Made by a program: the position numbers and the translations under genes
Source of the DNA: Gemmatimonadaceae bacterium
GTDB lineage: Bacteria > Gemmatimonadota > Gemmatimonadetes > Gemmatimonadales > Gemmatimonadaceae
Assembly: GCA_019689955.1 (NCBI GenBank)
Contig: JADGGM010000151.1
Span: forward strand, 1 to 7,058
Reading direction: 5' to 3'
DNA length: 7,058 bases
Notes under the pieces: generated by a model
What the model saw: the letters and a program-made list of their open reading frames with translations, nothing else
The model's database searches: none
Told to the model about the DNA's origin: nothing
In this document: in pieces, positions 1-5,582 of the stretch
How positions within the stretch are numbered: the stretch's first letter is position 1
How the letters are laid out: each line of letters begins with the position of its first letter

Positions 1-18
1 CGCACCCCCCCCGGGCCA

Positions 19-71
19 CGACGCGGCGGCGCCGGCCCCCAGCGTGCTCGGGGACCGGCGCCGTCGCGTCG
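19..71. terminator. Long GC-rich hairpin downstream of the DinB-like gene
   Basis: Positions 19-40 and 50-71 are inverted repeats: 20 of 22 positions are Watson-Crick pairs, one (26/64) is a G-U wobble on the plus-strand transcript and one (36/54) is a mismatch. The 9-nt loop (41-49) contains a further small AGC/GCT pairing. The hairpin starts 31 bp past the stop codon of the minus-strand gene ending at 102. A role in ending or protecting that transcript is therefore the simplest reading. There is no T-tract on either side, so it is not a textbook intrinsic terminator. It could also be a dispersed REP-like palindrome. Confidence 0.5.
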
Positions 72-101
72 CGCGATTCGCGGATCAGGCCCCGGATGCG
101 A

Positions 102-584
102 TCAGCGCCTCAGCGTCGTTCGGAGCCGGGCCAGGTGGTGATAGCTGTGCCGGACCGCGTGGTCCTCGAGCATGAACTGACAGGTGACCGGCGCATCGCC
201 GTAGAGCGAGGCCGGCGCGGCGCGATCGAGCTCCGTGTCGCTAAGTGCCCGGATCGATGTCGCCGCCGCCGCGCTGTTGCGCCGCAGCAGCTCCAGCGCC
301 GCCTCCTTCGTGACGTCGGCGTTGTCCCGGGCATGGCCGGCGTTCATCGCGTTGATGTCTTCCGGGATCACGCCGGTGACCGGCGTGCCGGCGGCGAGCG
401 TTTGCGCGAGTTGAATCTCCACCGGGTAGACGCTCGCGACGTGATGCACGATCACGCCGATCTTGCGTCCATCGTGGGGAACACGCGTCTGCCATTCGGC
501 CTCCGTAAGAGTGTCGGCGAAGGCGACGAGTGCGCCCGCCCCCGCCTCGAGACGGTCGGCGAGGGCTTCAGCACGTTTGCTCAT
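102..584 (-). CDS. DinB-like / DUF664-type four-helix protein
   Basis: This 160-residue protein begins MSKRAEALADRLEAG and resembles the DinB/YfiT-like putative metalloenzyme superfamily. These are small four-helix-bundle proteins, often with a three-His metal site, some of which are bacillithiol- or mycothiol-dependent transferases. Visible features are the His pair H47/H48 (VIVHHVA) and a C-terminal EDHAVRHSYHH segment with H146, H149 and H150. These fit the usual spacing of metal ligands, with one in helix 2 and two near the end. The length matches the family. The ATG at 584 was chosen because GAGGAG lies about 9 nt upstream. The frame is open further upstream (to 737), but that extension is Arg/Pro-rich and has no ribosome-binding site. 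The gene is divergent from the methyltransferase gene at 749. The substrate cannot be told from sequence. Confidence 0.8.
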   Translation of the reverse strand: MSKRAEALADRLEAGAGALVAFADTLTEAEWQTRVPHDGRKIGVIVHHVASVYPVEIQLAQTLAAGTPVTGVIPEDINAMNAGHARDNADVTKEAALELLRRNSAAAATSIRALSDTELDRAAPASLYGDAPVTCQFMLEDHAVRHSYHHLARLRTTLRR

Positions 585-748
585 GGTACACAACTCCTCA
601 GTAGTGGGTCGGCGTGCGCTGGTGTGGTGCGGGAGCGCGGAAGCTGCACGCGACGTGCCGCTCGGCAAATGACCGATCGTCTCCACTTCCTGCCCGCGCG
701 CGTCCACTGCGATGCACGGCGACATCTGACAGCGCATCGTTGACGACC

Positions 749-1321
749 ATGCGCCGATTCGTCGATCCCATCGTCCGTTTCATGGTGAACCGGTCCCGGG
801 CGACATACCGCCCGCTGCACATCGGCGCCGCGGTGCTCGCCGGTGCGTCGCTCGAGCTGGGGCTCATCCCGCTCGTGCTCGTGGTGGCGGGGCGGTATCT
901 GGATGCGGTCCTCCGGCTCGGCCCGCTCGCGTCGGCGGGCACGGCGCGCCTGTTCGCGGCCGCCTGCTTCGCGATCGGCGTCCCGTGGTTGGCCAGCTCC
1001 ATCTACTGGCAGCACAGAAACGGGAAGGGGACGCCGCTCCCGCTCGTCCCCACGAAACGAATGCTCACCACGGGGCCGTATCGCTTCTGCCGAAACCCCA
1101 TGGCGTTGGGCGCCATCTTCTGGTTGGCGGGGTGGGCGCTCGTCGCGAACAGTCGTACCGCGCTCTACGGCGGCGTGGGGTGCTTCGCGGCAGCCATCTT
1201 CTCCTACCACAAGCTCATCGAGGAGCGAGAGCTGGAGGAGCGGTTCGGGGAGGTGTACACGCGCTACAAGAGCACCACCCCCTTTCTGTTCCCCCTCGCG
1301 CGACGGGTGAGACGGGACTGA
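749..1321 (+). CDS. Isoprenylcysteine carboxyl methyltransferase (ICMT)/PEMT-type membrane protein
   Basis: This 190-residue multi-pass membrane protein has hydrophobic segments at about residues 25-48, 65-85, 118-135 and 138-152. The C-terminal half carries the ICMT/phospholipid methyltransferase signature: GKGTPLPLVPTKR (92-104), then GPYRFCRNPM (109-118). After the last membrane segment comes an acidic helix with FGEVYTRY (166-173) ending in PFLFP. In this family these parts form the S-adenosylmethionine pocket at the membrane face. Bacterial members methylate lipids or small isoprenoid-like substrates, and the substrate here is unknown. The frame is open from 614, but the first 45 codons are Arg-rich and low in hydrophobicity, so the ATG at 749 (or the one at 782) is preferred. 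The ribosome-binding site is weak. The stop codon lies 12 bp from the stop of the convergent TerC fragment. Confidence 0.75.
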   Translation: MRRFVDPIVRFMVNRSRATYRPLHIGAAVLAGASLELGLIPLVLVVAGRYLDAVLRLGPLASAGTARLFAAACFAIGVPWLASSIYWQHRNGKGTPLPLVPTKRMLTTGPYRFCRNPMALGAIFWLAGWALVANSRTALYGGVGCFAAAIFSYHKLIEERELEERFGEVYTRYKSTTPFLFPLARRVRRD

Positions 1322-1333
1322 CGCGCCGCGATC

Positions 1334-1585
1334 CTACTCGCCGCGGCCGAGCACCTCGAAGAGCGGGCGCGTGAGGCGGACGATCCAGGCGATGCTCACG
1401 AGGAGCAGCAGCCGCGTGACGAACGCGCCGAGGAGCCCGAGGCGTCGCGTCTTCGGCTGGTCGGCCGGCAGCACCTTGGAGCTCAGGATCGCGATGAAGA
1501 TGATGTTGTCGATCCCGAGGACGATCTCGAGCGCGGTCAGCGTGAGGAGTCCGATCCACGCATTCGGGTCGGTGAGCCAGTCCAT
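1334..1585 (-). pseudogene. TerC-family membrane protein, N-terminal part only (truncated)
   Basis: The 83-residue product starts MDWLTDPNAWIGLLTLTALE and contains the TerC hallmark LEIVLGIDNIIF (19-30, with Asp26). It continues through a second hydrophobic helix (about 50-71) to LTRPLFEVLG (71-80), then ends GRGE and a TAG stop. TerC/Alx-type proteins are integral membrane proteins, usually well over 200 residues, linked to metal-ion (Mn2+) export or tellurium resistance. Here most of the family's length is missing. No downstream remnant can exist in place, because the convergent methyltransferase gene ends 12 bp beyond the stop. The coding part that remains is well conserved. It is either a recent 3' deletion or a short expressed variant. 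A weak 6-bp stem (1325-1330 with 1342-1347) spans the stop. The ribosome-binding site is poor. Confidence 0.7.
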
Positions 1586-1639
1586 AATTTGCTGTGGCAG
1601 GTGCTACTAGCGTGCCAACGAAACGCGACGAGGCTGCAT

Positions 1640-2119
1640 ATGTCCAGGCGTTTGCTCGCCCTCGGCGGCTGGCTGCTCATCAGCTTCGCGGCGGCGGCGA
1701 TCGGCGGGGTCGCATCGGCTGACGCGGGAGCGTTCTATCGGCAGCTCGCGCGGCCGGCGTGGGCGCCGCCCGGGTGGCTCTTTGATCCCGTGTGGACCGT
1801 CCTGTATCTCCTCATCGGGATCGCCGCTTGGCTCGTGTGGGAGGCGCGCGGCGTTCGCGGCGCGCGCGTGGCGCTCGCGCTGTTCGTCGTGCAACTCGCG
1901 GTGAACGCGCTCTGGACGTGGCTCTTCTTCGCCTGGCGGCGGGGGGCGCTCGCGCTGGTGGACGTCGTGGTGCTGTGGGTGCTGATCGTCATCACCGCCG
2001 CCCTGTTCTGGCGCGTGCGCCCGCTGGCGGGCGTGCTGCTGCTCCCGTACCTGGGGTGGGTCACCTTCGCGTCGGCGCTCACGTACGCGGTGTGGCAGCG
2101 CAACCCGCAGCTCCTCTGA
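1640..2119 (+). CDS. tspO: TspO/MBR family protein (tryptophan-rich sensory protein)
   Basis: This 159-residue protein has five predicted membrane helices, the normal size and topology for TspO/translocator protein. Family landmarks are present in order: RPAWAPPGWLFDPVWTVLY (38-56), QLAVNALWTWLFF (85-97) and LLPYLGWVTFASAL (134-147), then WQRNPQ before the end. TspO proteins bind porphyrins and other tetrapyrroles. In alphaproteobacteria TspO modulates photosynthesis and stress gene expression, while in other bacteria its role is less clear. The ATG at 1640 is preferred over the upstream in-frame ATG at 1589 because GAGG lies 6-7 nt upstream and the first helix then starts at residue 5. It is divergent from the truncated TerC gene and convergent with the DUF378 gene. 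Confidence 0.92.
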   Translation: MSRRLLALGGWLLISFAAAAIGGVASADAGAFYRQLARPAWAPPGWLFDPVWTVLYLLIGIAAWLVWEARGVRGARVALALFVVQLAVNALWTWLFFAWRRGALALVDVVVLWVLIVITAALFWRVRPLAGVLLLPYLGWVTFASALTYAVWQRNPQLL

Positions 2120-2128
2120 GCGGCGGAG

Positions 2129-2149
2129 TGCCGGGGGCCGGCCCCGGCA
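2129..2149. terminator. Hairpin between convergent tspO and DUF378 genes
   Basis: TGCCGGGG (2129-2136) pairs perfectly with CCCCGGCA (2142-2149) around a 5-nt loop, GCCGG. It lies 9 bp after the tspO stop and 34 bp after the DUF378 stop, so it could end transcription from both sides. It has no T-run, which is common for terminator-like hairpins in very GC-rich genomes. Confidence 0.5.
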
Positions 2150-2183
2150 GGGCATCGGAGGCCGGCCGTGCGATGTGGCTCGC

Positions 2184-2408
2184 TTAGACCGCGTGCCAGC
2201 GCCGCTGGATCGCCTTCCAGGCGGCGAGCTGGTAGACGGCGGCGAGGCCCACCAGGGTGTAGATCAGGGCGCCGAGTGCGTTCTTTTCACCGAAGCGCCC
2301 AGCGCCGGTGATCGCGGCCACGAGATCGAAGTTGGCGAGGCCGACCAGTCCCCAGTTCAATCCGCCGACGATCAGCAGGATCGCGGCGATCACGTCGAGT
2401 TGCTTCAT
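2184..2408 (-). CDS. DUF378 family small membrane protein (YuzA-like)
   Basis: This 74-residue protein has the DUF378 signature GGLNWGLVGLANFDLVA (15-31). Two hydrophobic helices lie at about 7-24 and 44-63, followed by a basic tail (KAIQRRWHAV). Its length is typical for the family, whose function is unknown. It is expected in the inner membrane. The start at 2408 is supported by GAGGA about 7-10 nt upstream on the minus strand. It stands alone, convergent with tspO, and upstream of it lies the gene-poor stretch 2409-2875. Confidence 0.88.
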   Translation of the reverse strand: MKQLDVIAAILLIVGGLNWGLVGLANFDLVAAITGAGRFGEKNALGALIYTLVGLAAVYQLAAWKAIQRRWHAV

Positions 2409-2780
2409 GGGTATGTCCTCACGGTCCGAGAGTCGGAAGCGGATCAGCGGCCCGGCCGTGATTCGGCCAGATCCGGGCGCAGGTGGTGCTCACCTCGCTC
2501 TGCTTGCTGAACGCGCTGTCTCCCCAGCGGGGCAGCAAGAAGCCTACCGAGCACCTGAAGTTTGAGATGGGTTTTCGGCCCGGCGTTGATGGCGAAGCAG
2601 GTGTACGATTGCGGCGTGCCGTGGTCGTCGTAGGGCACGGTGCCCGCGCGGGGTGTGGCGATGGCCTCCCACTCCGCGGCGCGGGCGTCGGCGCGATGGC
2701 GAGCGCGCCGGGGGCCCCTGGTCCGTACTCGTCGCCGCGCGCAGATTTGGTGAGCGTCAGGCGCTCGTCGCGGCCGTGAC
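2409..2780. other. Stretch with no recognisable gene
   Basis: No frame in this region gives a protein I recognise or has a convincing ribosome-binding site. A 98-codon plus-strand frame (2483-2779) starts MVLTSLCLLNALS but turns Arg/Gly-rich. A minus-strand frame reading GTVPYDDHGTPQSYTCFAIN at about 2590-2650 looks less random in composition, yet continues without a credible start. It may hold a decayed gene. The DUF378 promoter should lie near 2420-2500 on the minus strand, but I cannot point to clear -35/-10 boxes. Confidence 0.4.
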
Positions 2781-2826
2781 GGGGCGCGGGCCGCCTGCGC
2801 CCCTATCCCCCCTGCGGCAGGGGCGC
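2781..2826 (+). promoter_or_regulatory. Overlapping alternative stem-loops in the leader of the nitrilase gene
   Basis: GGGGCGC occurs at 2781-2787 and again at 2820-2826, and its complement GCGCCCC lies between them at 2797-2803. The central arm can pair with either flank, so the two long stems exclude each other. A third local hairpin, CCCCTG (2809-2814) with CAGGGG (2818-2823), competes with the second stem. The element ends 49 nt before the start codon of the carbon-nitrogen hydrolase. The arrangement is attenuator-like, but no leader peptide, ligand-binding core or T-tract is visible. Chance pairing is common at this GC content. Confidence 0.3.
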
Positions 2827-2875
2827 CCGATGACCTCACCGTGGAGACTCCCGCGATGCAGCAGCGAGGGCACGC

Positions 2876-3667
2876 ATGACCGTCGTGAGAATCGCATTGG
2901 CGAACCTCCGGCATCCGGCGACGCCGGACGAATCGGTCGCGAAGGTTCGACGAGCCATCGCGGGCGCGGCGGCCGAGCACGCGGCGATCGTGTGCTTTCC
3001 GGAGTGCTACGTCCCGGGCTACCGCGCGCCGGACAAGGCGGTCCTGCCCGCCGACGCGGCGTTCCTCGAGCGCGCGTGGGCGGCCATCGCCCGGGCGGCG
3101 GCCGCGGCGAGCGTCGCCGTGGTGCTCGGGACCGAGCGCGTTGTCGGTGACGCCCTCCCTCGCGCCACGGCGCTCGTCATCGATCGCGACGGGACGATCG
3201 TCGGCTTCCAGGACAAGGTGCAGCTCGATCCATCCGAGGACTGTCTCTATGCGCCCGGGACCGAGCGTCGGGTCTTTCACGCCGGCCCGCTGACGTTCGG
3301 GGTCGTGATCTGCCACGAGGGGTGGCGCTACCCCGAAACGGTCCGCTGGGCCGCGCGGCGCGGCGCGCAGGTCGTCTTCCACCCGCACTTCCACGAGGCG
3401 GCGCCGGGCGGCTATCGGCCAGCCGCCTTCGCCGACCCGAGGAACACCTTTCACGAGAAAGCGATGCTGTGCCGTGCGGCCGAGAACACCTGCTACTTCG
3501 CGAGCGTCAACTGCGCGAGTGATGGATCGCCGACCACATCGGCGGTGATCCGGCCGGATGGGAGCGTGCTCGCGTGGCAGCCGTACGGCACAGAGGGGCT
3601 GCTGGTGGCTGATCTCGACCTCGGCGCGGCGACGGGGCTTCTCGCGGCGCGGTGCAAGTCTGCGTAG
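2876..3667 (+). CDS. Carbon-nitrogen hydrolase (nitrilase superfamily)
   Basis: This 263-residue protein spans a whole nitrilase-superfamily domain. Members hydrolyse non-peptide C-N bonds of nitriles, amides or carbamoyl compounds through a Glu-Lys-Cys catalytic triad. All three residues can be placed: Glu43 in VCFPECYVPGY, Lys114 in GFQDKVQLDP, and the nucleophile Cys146 in FGVVICHEGWRYPE. Glu121, just after the Lys, may be the second structural Glu of the family. The protein has no signal peptide, so it is probably cytoplasmic. The ATG is supported by GAGGG about 5 nt upstream. It is first in a plus-strand block with an SRPBCC gene (33-bp gap) and a GNAT gene. It is most like the general aliphatic amidase/'carbon-nitrogen hydrolase' branch, and the substrate cannot be assigned. 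Overlapping stem-loops lie just upstream. Confidence 0.9.
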   Translation: MTVVRIALANLRHPATPDESVAKVRRAIAGAAAEHAAIVCFPECYVPGYRAPDKAVLPADAAFLERAWAAIARAAAAASVAVVLGTERVVGDALPRATALVIDRDGTIVGFQDKVQLDPSEDCLYAPGTERRVFHAGPLTFGVVICHEGWRYPETVRWAARRGAQVVFHPHFHEAAPGGYRPAAFADPRNTFHEKAMLCRAAENTCYFASVNCASDGSPTTSAVIRPDGSVLAWQPYGTEGLLVADLDLGAATGLLAARCKSA

Positions 3668-3700
3668 TCGCACGATTCACCGTGGGCGAACCGCACGAGC

Positions 3701-4176
3701 ATGACCAACGAGCACGGACCCACGTCGACCCGCACCTCACGAGTCATCAACGCCCGAGCCGAGGAGCTCTACGCCGCCTTTCTGGACCCCGACGCACTCG
3801 TCGCTTGGCCCCGCCGGGGGAGATGACGGGGTGCAGGCACGAGCTCGACGCGCGCGTGGGGGGCGGATACCGGATGTCGCTCTTCTATCCGCCCACTGAG
3901 CGCACCGTCCGCGGCAAGACCGCCGAGCGAGAAGACATGGTCGGGGTGCGATGCCTCGAGCTCGTGCCGCCGTGCCGGATCGTCGAATCCGTCCGCTTCG
4001 TCACGACCGATCCGGCCTTCCTCGGCGAGATGACGCTGACCGTGACGTTCGGCGAGGTGCCGCGCGGAACGGACGTCACGCTCCTGTTCGAGAACCTTCC
4101 GCCGGGCGTGCGGCCGGAGGACAACGACGCGGGGGCGCGAATGAGCCTCGAGCAGCTGGCACGCCGCTTCGAGTGA
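3701..4176 (+). pseudogene. SRPBCC / AHSA1-like (START-superfamily) protein, frameshifted
   Basis: The gene reads in one frame from the ATG at 3701 (MTNEHGPTSTRTSRVINARA, then EELYAAFLDPDALVAW) up to 3808. In that frame it hits a TGA at 3824-3826. The family sequence resumes in another frame at 3811 with PPGEMTG, then VGGGYRMSLFYPP, and runs to the TGA at 4174. Only two bases (3809-3810) lie where one codon is expected, so one base is missing, in or beside the CCCC run. Restored, the product would be about 158 residues, normal for AHSA1/polyketide-cyclase-like SRPBCC proteins. These form a hydrophobic ligand cavity; some are Hsp90 co-factors by name only. The unbroken frame from 3652 exists by chance, because its first roughly 50 codons are nonsense for the family. 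It lies between the nitrilase gene and the GNAT gene (17-bp gap). Confidence 0.8.
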
Positions 4177-4193
4177 CGAGGGAGGAGAACGCC

Positions 4194-4781
4194 ATGGAGG
4201 ACGTTGAAGGATTCGTGGTGCGGTCCGTCATCCCGGAGGACTTCGCCGCGTGGCAGGTGCTGTGGGACGGCTACAACGCGTTCTACGGGCGAGAGGGCGC
4301 AACGGCGCTCCCGGCCGCGGTCACGCAGATGACGTGGTCGCGCTTCTTCGACGCGTACGAGCCCGTGCACGCGATGGTCGCCGAGCGTGCGGGGCGCCTG
4401 CTCGGTCTGGTCCACTATCTCTTCCACCGGAACACCACCCAGATCCCTCCCGTCTGCTACCTGCAGGACCTCTTCACGATCGAGGAGGCGCGCGGCCGAG
4501 GGGTGGGGCGGGCGCTCATCGAGGCGGTGTACGAGCGGGCGCGGAGCGCCGGAGTGCAGCGCGTGTACTGGCAGACGCATGAGACGAACACGCACGCGAT
4601 GCTCCTGTACGACAAGATCGCCGAGCGGTCGGGATTCGTGGTCTATCGCAAACGCTGTGAGGCGCGCCGGGCCGCCGCCCACGGACAGCGGCCCGGCGAA
4701 CGGATTGCCGGAGCACATGCGACGAGACCGGCGTGGCCCGCGTGTAGGCCACCTTCGCGACGGGCTCGCAGTGGAAGGTGA
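4194..4781 (+). CDS. GNAT family N-acetyltransferase (C-terminus probably extended by a frameshift)
   Basis: As written, the product has 195 residues. Residues 7-154 are a complete GNAT domain, which transfers an acetyl group from acetyl-CoA to an amine. Visible parts are the N-terminal VVRSVIPEDFAAWQVLWDGY, strand beta4 with LQDLFTIEE (90-98), the acetyl-CoA loop RGRGVGRAL (100-108), and THETNTHAMLLYDKIAERSG (128-147). The natural end is probably near YRKR (151-154). A TGA lies one frame away at 4658-4660, so restoring one missing base would give RKR-Leu-stop and a 155-residue protein. The tail after 155 is Arg/Ala/Pro-rich and runs through a terminator-like hairpin and into the antisense lipoprotein gene. 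The start has a strong GGAGGAG upstream. It is the last gene of the nitrilase-SRPBCC-GNAT block. The substrate is unknown. Confidence 0.85.
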   Translation: MEDVEGFVVRSVIPEDFAAWQVLWDGYNAFYGREGATALPAAVTQMTWSRFFDAYEPVHAMVAERAGRLLGLVHYLFHRNTTQIPPVCYLQDLFTIEEARGRGVGRALIEAVYERARSAGVQRVYWQTHETNTHAMLLYDKIAERSGFVVYRKRCEARRAAAHGQRPGERIAGAHATRPAWPACRPPSRRARSGR

Positions 4782-5203
4782 GGGCCGGCGCCGGGACTTC
4801 GACCGCGTCACCGTTCGCGACCGCCTCATCGATTTGCGCGTCCGTGAGCAGATGTTGGTTGGCAGCCTGGCTGCTCGTAAACAGGACGACGATCGGCTCC
4901 CACGCGACGTTGAAGCCCTCGCCGCCGGGGAAGTCCATCAAGTGGTCGTGGCCGGCAACACCGGCGCCGTAGACGCTTGGCTCGACTTGCGGCGCCAGTG
5001 CGGCGACCTCGGGACCGTGGTCGGGGCAGTTCTCCACGGGGGTGTGCAGGCAGAGGAGGGTGGGTCCACTCGTCACGACCGTCGAGGTCATCGGATACAC
5101 TACGACGTAGAATGGCGCCCACGCGCGGGGGTTCGCCCGCATCGGCGCACGCCAGGAGCACGCCTGCGAGGAACAGGCATGGCACGAGTGCGAGGCGCTT
5201 CAT
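4516..5203 (-). pseudogene. Secreted Cys/His-rich lipoprotein of unknown function, frameshifted after the signal peptide
   Basis: The gene starts at 5203 with a lipoprotein signal peptide: MKRLALVPCLFLAGVLLAC, basic start, hydrophobic core, lipobox LLAC with Cys19. It then reads ADAGEP before losing frame at a run of five G at 5127-5131 (C on the coding strand). Removing one base joins it to RAWAPFYVVVYPMTSTVV and a well-formed domain. That domain carries LLCLHT, NCPDHG, AGHDHLMDFPGG, FNVAWEPIVVLFT and finally PALTFHCEPVAK near 4770. The Cys and His residues suggest disulfides or metal binding. I recognise the pattern only as an uncharacterised secreted family. The second frame alone is open from 5142. 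The conserved part ends near 4725. The frame stays open to 4516, antisense to the GNAT gene, with Arg/Ser-rich residues that look non-native. No ribosome-binding site stronger than GAGGGG before 5203 is needed. Confidence 0.7.
4665..4698. terminator. Perfect 11-bp hairpin after the presumed GNAT end
   Basis: CGCCGGGCCGC (4665-4675) pairs without mismatch to GCGGCCCGGCG (4688-4698) around a 12-nt loop. It starts 4 bp after the out-of-frame TGA at 4658-4660, which I take as the original GNAT stop. It also faces the 3' end of the minus-strand lipoprotein gene. It is well placed as a shared terminator for two convergent transcripts. It has no T-tract. Confidence 0.55.
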
Positions 5204-5582
5204 GAGCCCCTCCGAGTTGGAGATTGAGAGCCGACCGAGCGCGAACACGCCCCTCATACGACGTGCCCGTGCACGAGCTCCCCTTCATCGTCGCCGTCGT
5301 CGTGCCCGCGTGGCTGGCCGGACGCTACGGCGTTCGGCTCCAGCTCGCCGAGCGTGCGCGATGCGTCGGATGTTGCCTGACGCGGTATCCGGAATACGCT
5401 GCTTATCGCGCCCTCCCGCGATCCCGACATTGACGGGCAGCCCCTGAACTCGGCCGGGCCGAGCGTCGCGCTGCGACTGACAGGGACCTGCTCGAAACGA
5501 GTCGCCGATCGTGCTCCCGGCTCGAGGACGCGCAGGTGCGCGATCCGCGATTCCCCATCGGCTTCGGCCGGGAGGACGTCGT
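5204..5582. other. Divergent intergenic region between lipoprotein and DUF937-OmpA genes
   Basis: No convincing gene is seen in about 380 bp. The frames open here are Arg/Pro/Ser-rich shadows without ribosome-binding sites. The region should contain promoters for both flanking genes. A TTGACG at 5430-5435 resembles a -35 box but lacks a matching -10 box 16-18 bp downstream. Two small palindromes lie side by side at 5449-5463 and 5465-5477. Confidence 0.4.
5449..5477. repeat. Two adjacent short palindromes upstream of the DUF937-OmpA gene
   Basis: CTCGGCC-G-GGCCGAG (5449-5463) is a perfect 7-bp inverted repeat around one base. It is followed one base later by GTCGC-GCT-GCGAC (5465-5477). They lie 106-134 bp before the start codon at 5583. 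They could be operator sites or RNA hairpins in the leader. At this GC content, short palindromes also arise by chance. Confidence 0.25.

Noticed and set aside
585..737. N-terminal extension of the DinB-like gene to an ATG at 737
   Set aside because: The extra 51 residues are not family-like, and GAGGAG sits correctly before the ATG at 584.
2831..2866. MerR-type operator before the nitrilase gene
   Set aside because: The GACCTCACC...GGAGACTCCC stretch suggested dyad symmetry, but the arms do not match well and no MerR regulator gene is nearby.
2444..3673. 409-codon open frame on the minus strand
   Set aside because: It is antisense to the nitrilase gene, which has all its catalytic residues. 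The translation is Arg-rich with no family signature and no ribosome-binding site.
3885..4829. 314-codon open frame on the minus strand
   Set aside because: It is a shadow of the SRPBCC and GNAT genes, Arg/Pro/Ser-rich, typical of antisense frames in high-GC DNA.
4387..5205. 272-codon plus-strand frame across the GNAT end and lipoprotein region
   Set aside because: It is Arg/Ser-rich and antisense to the lipoprotein domain. The GNAT frame and the lipoprotein motifs account for both halves.
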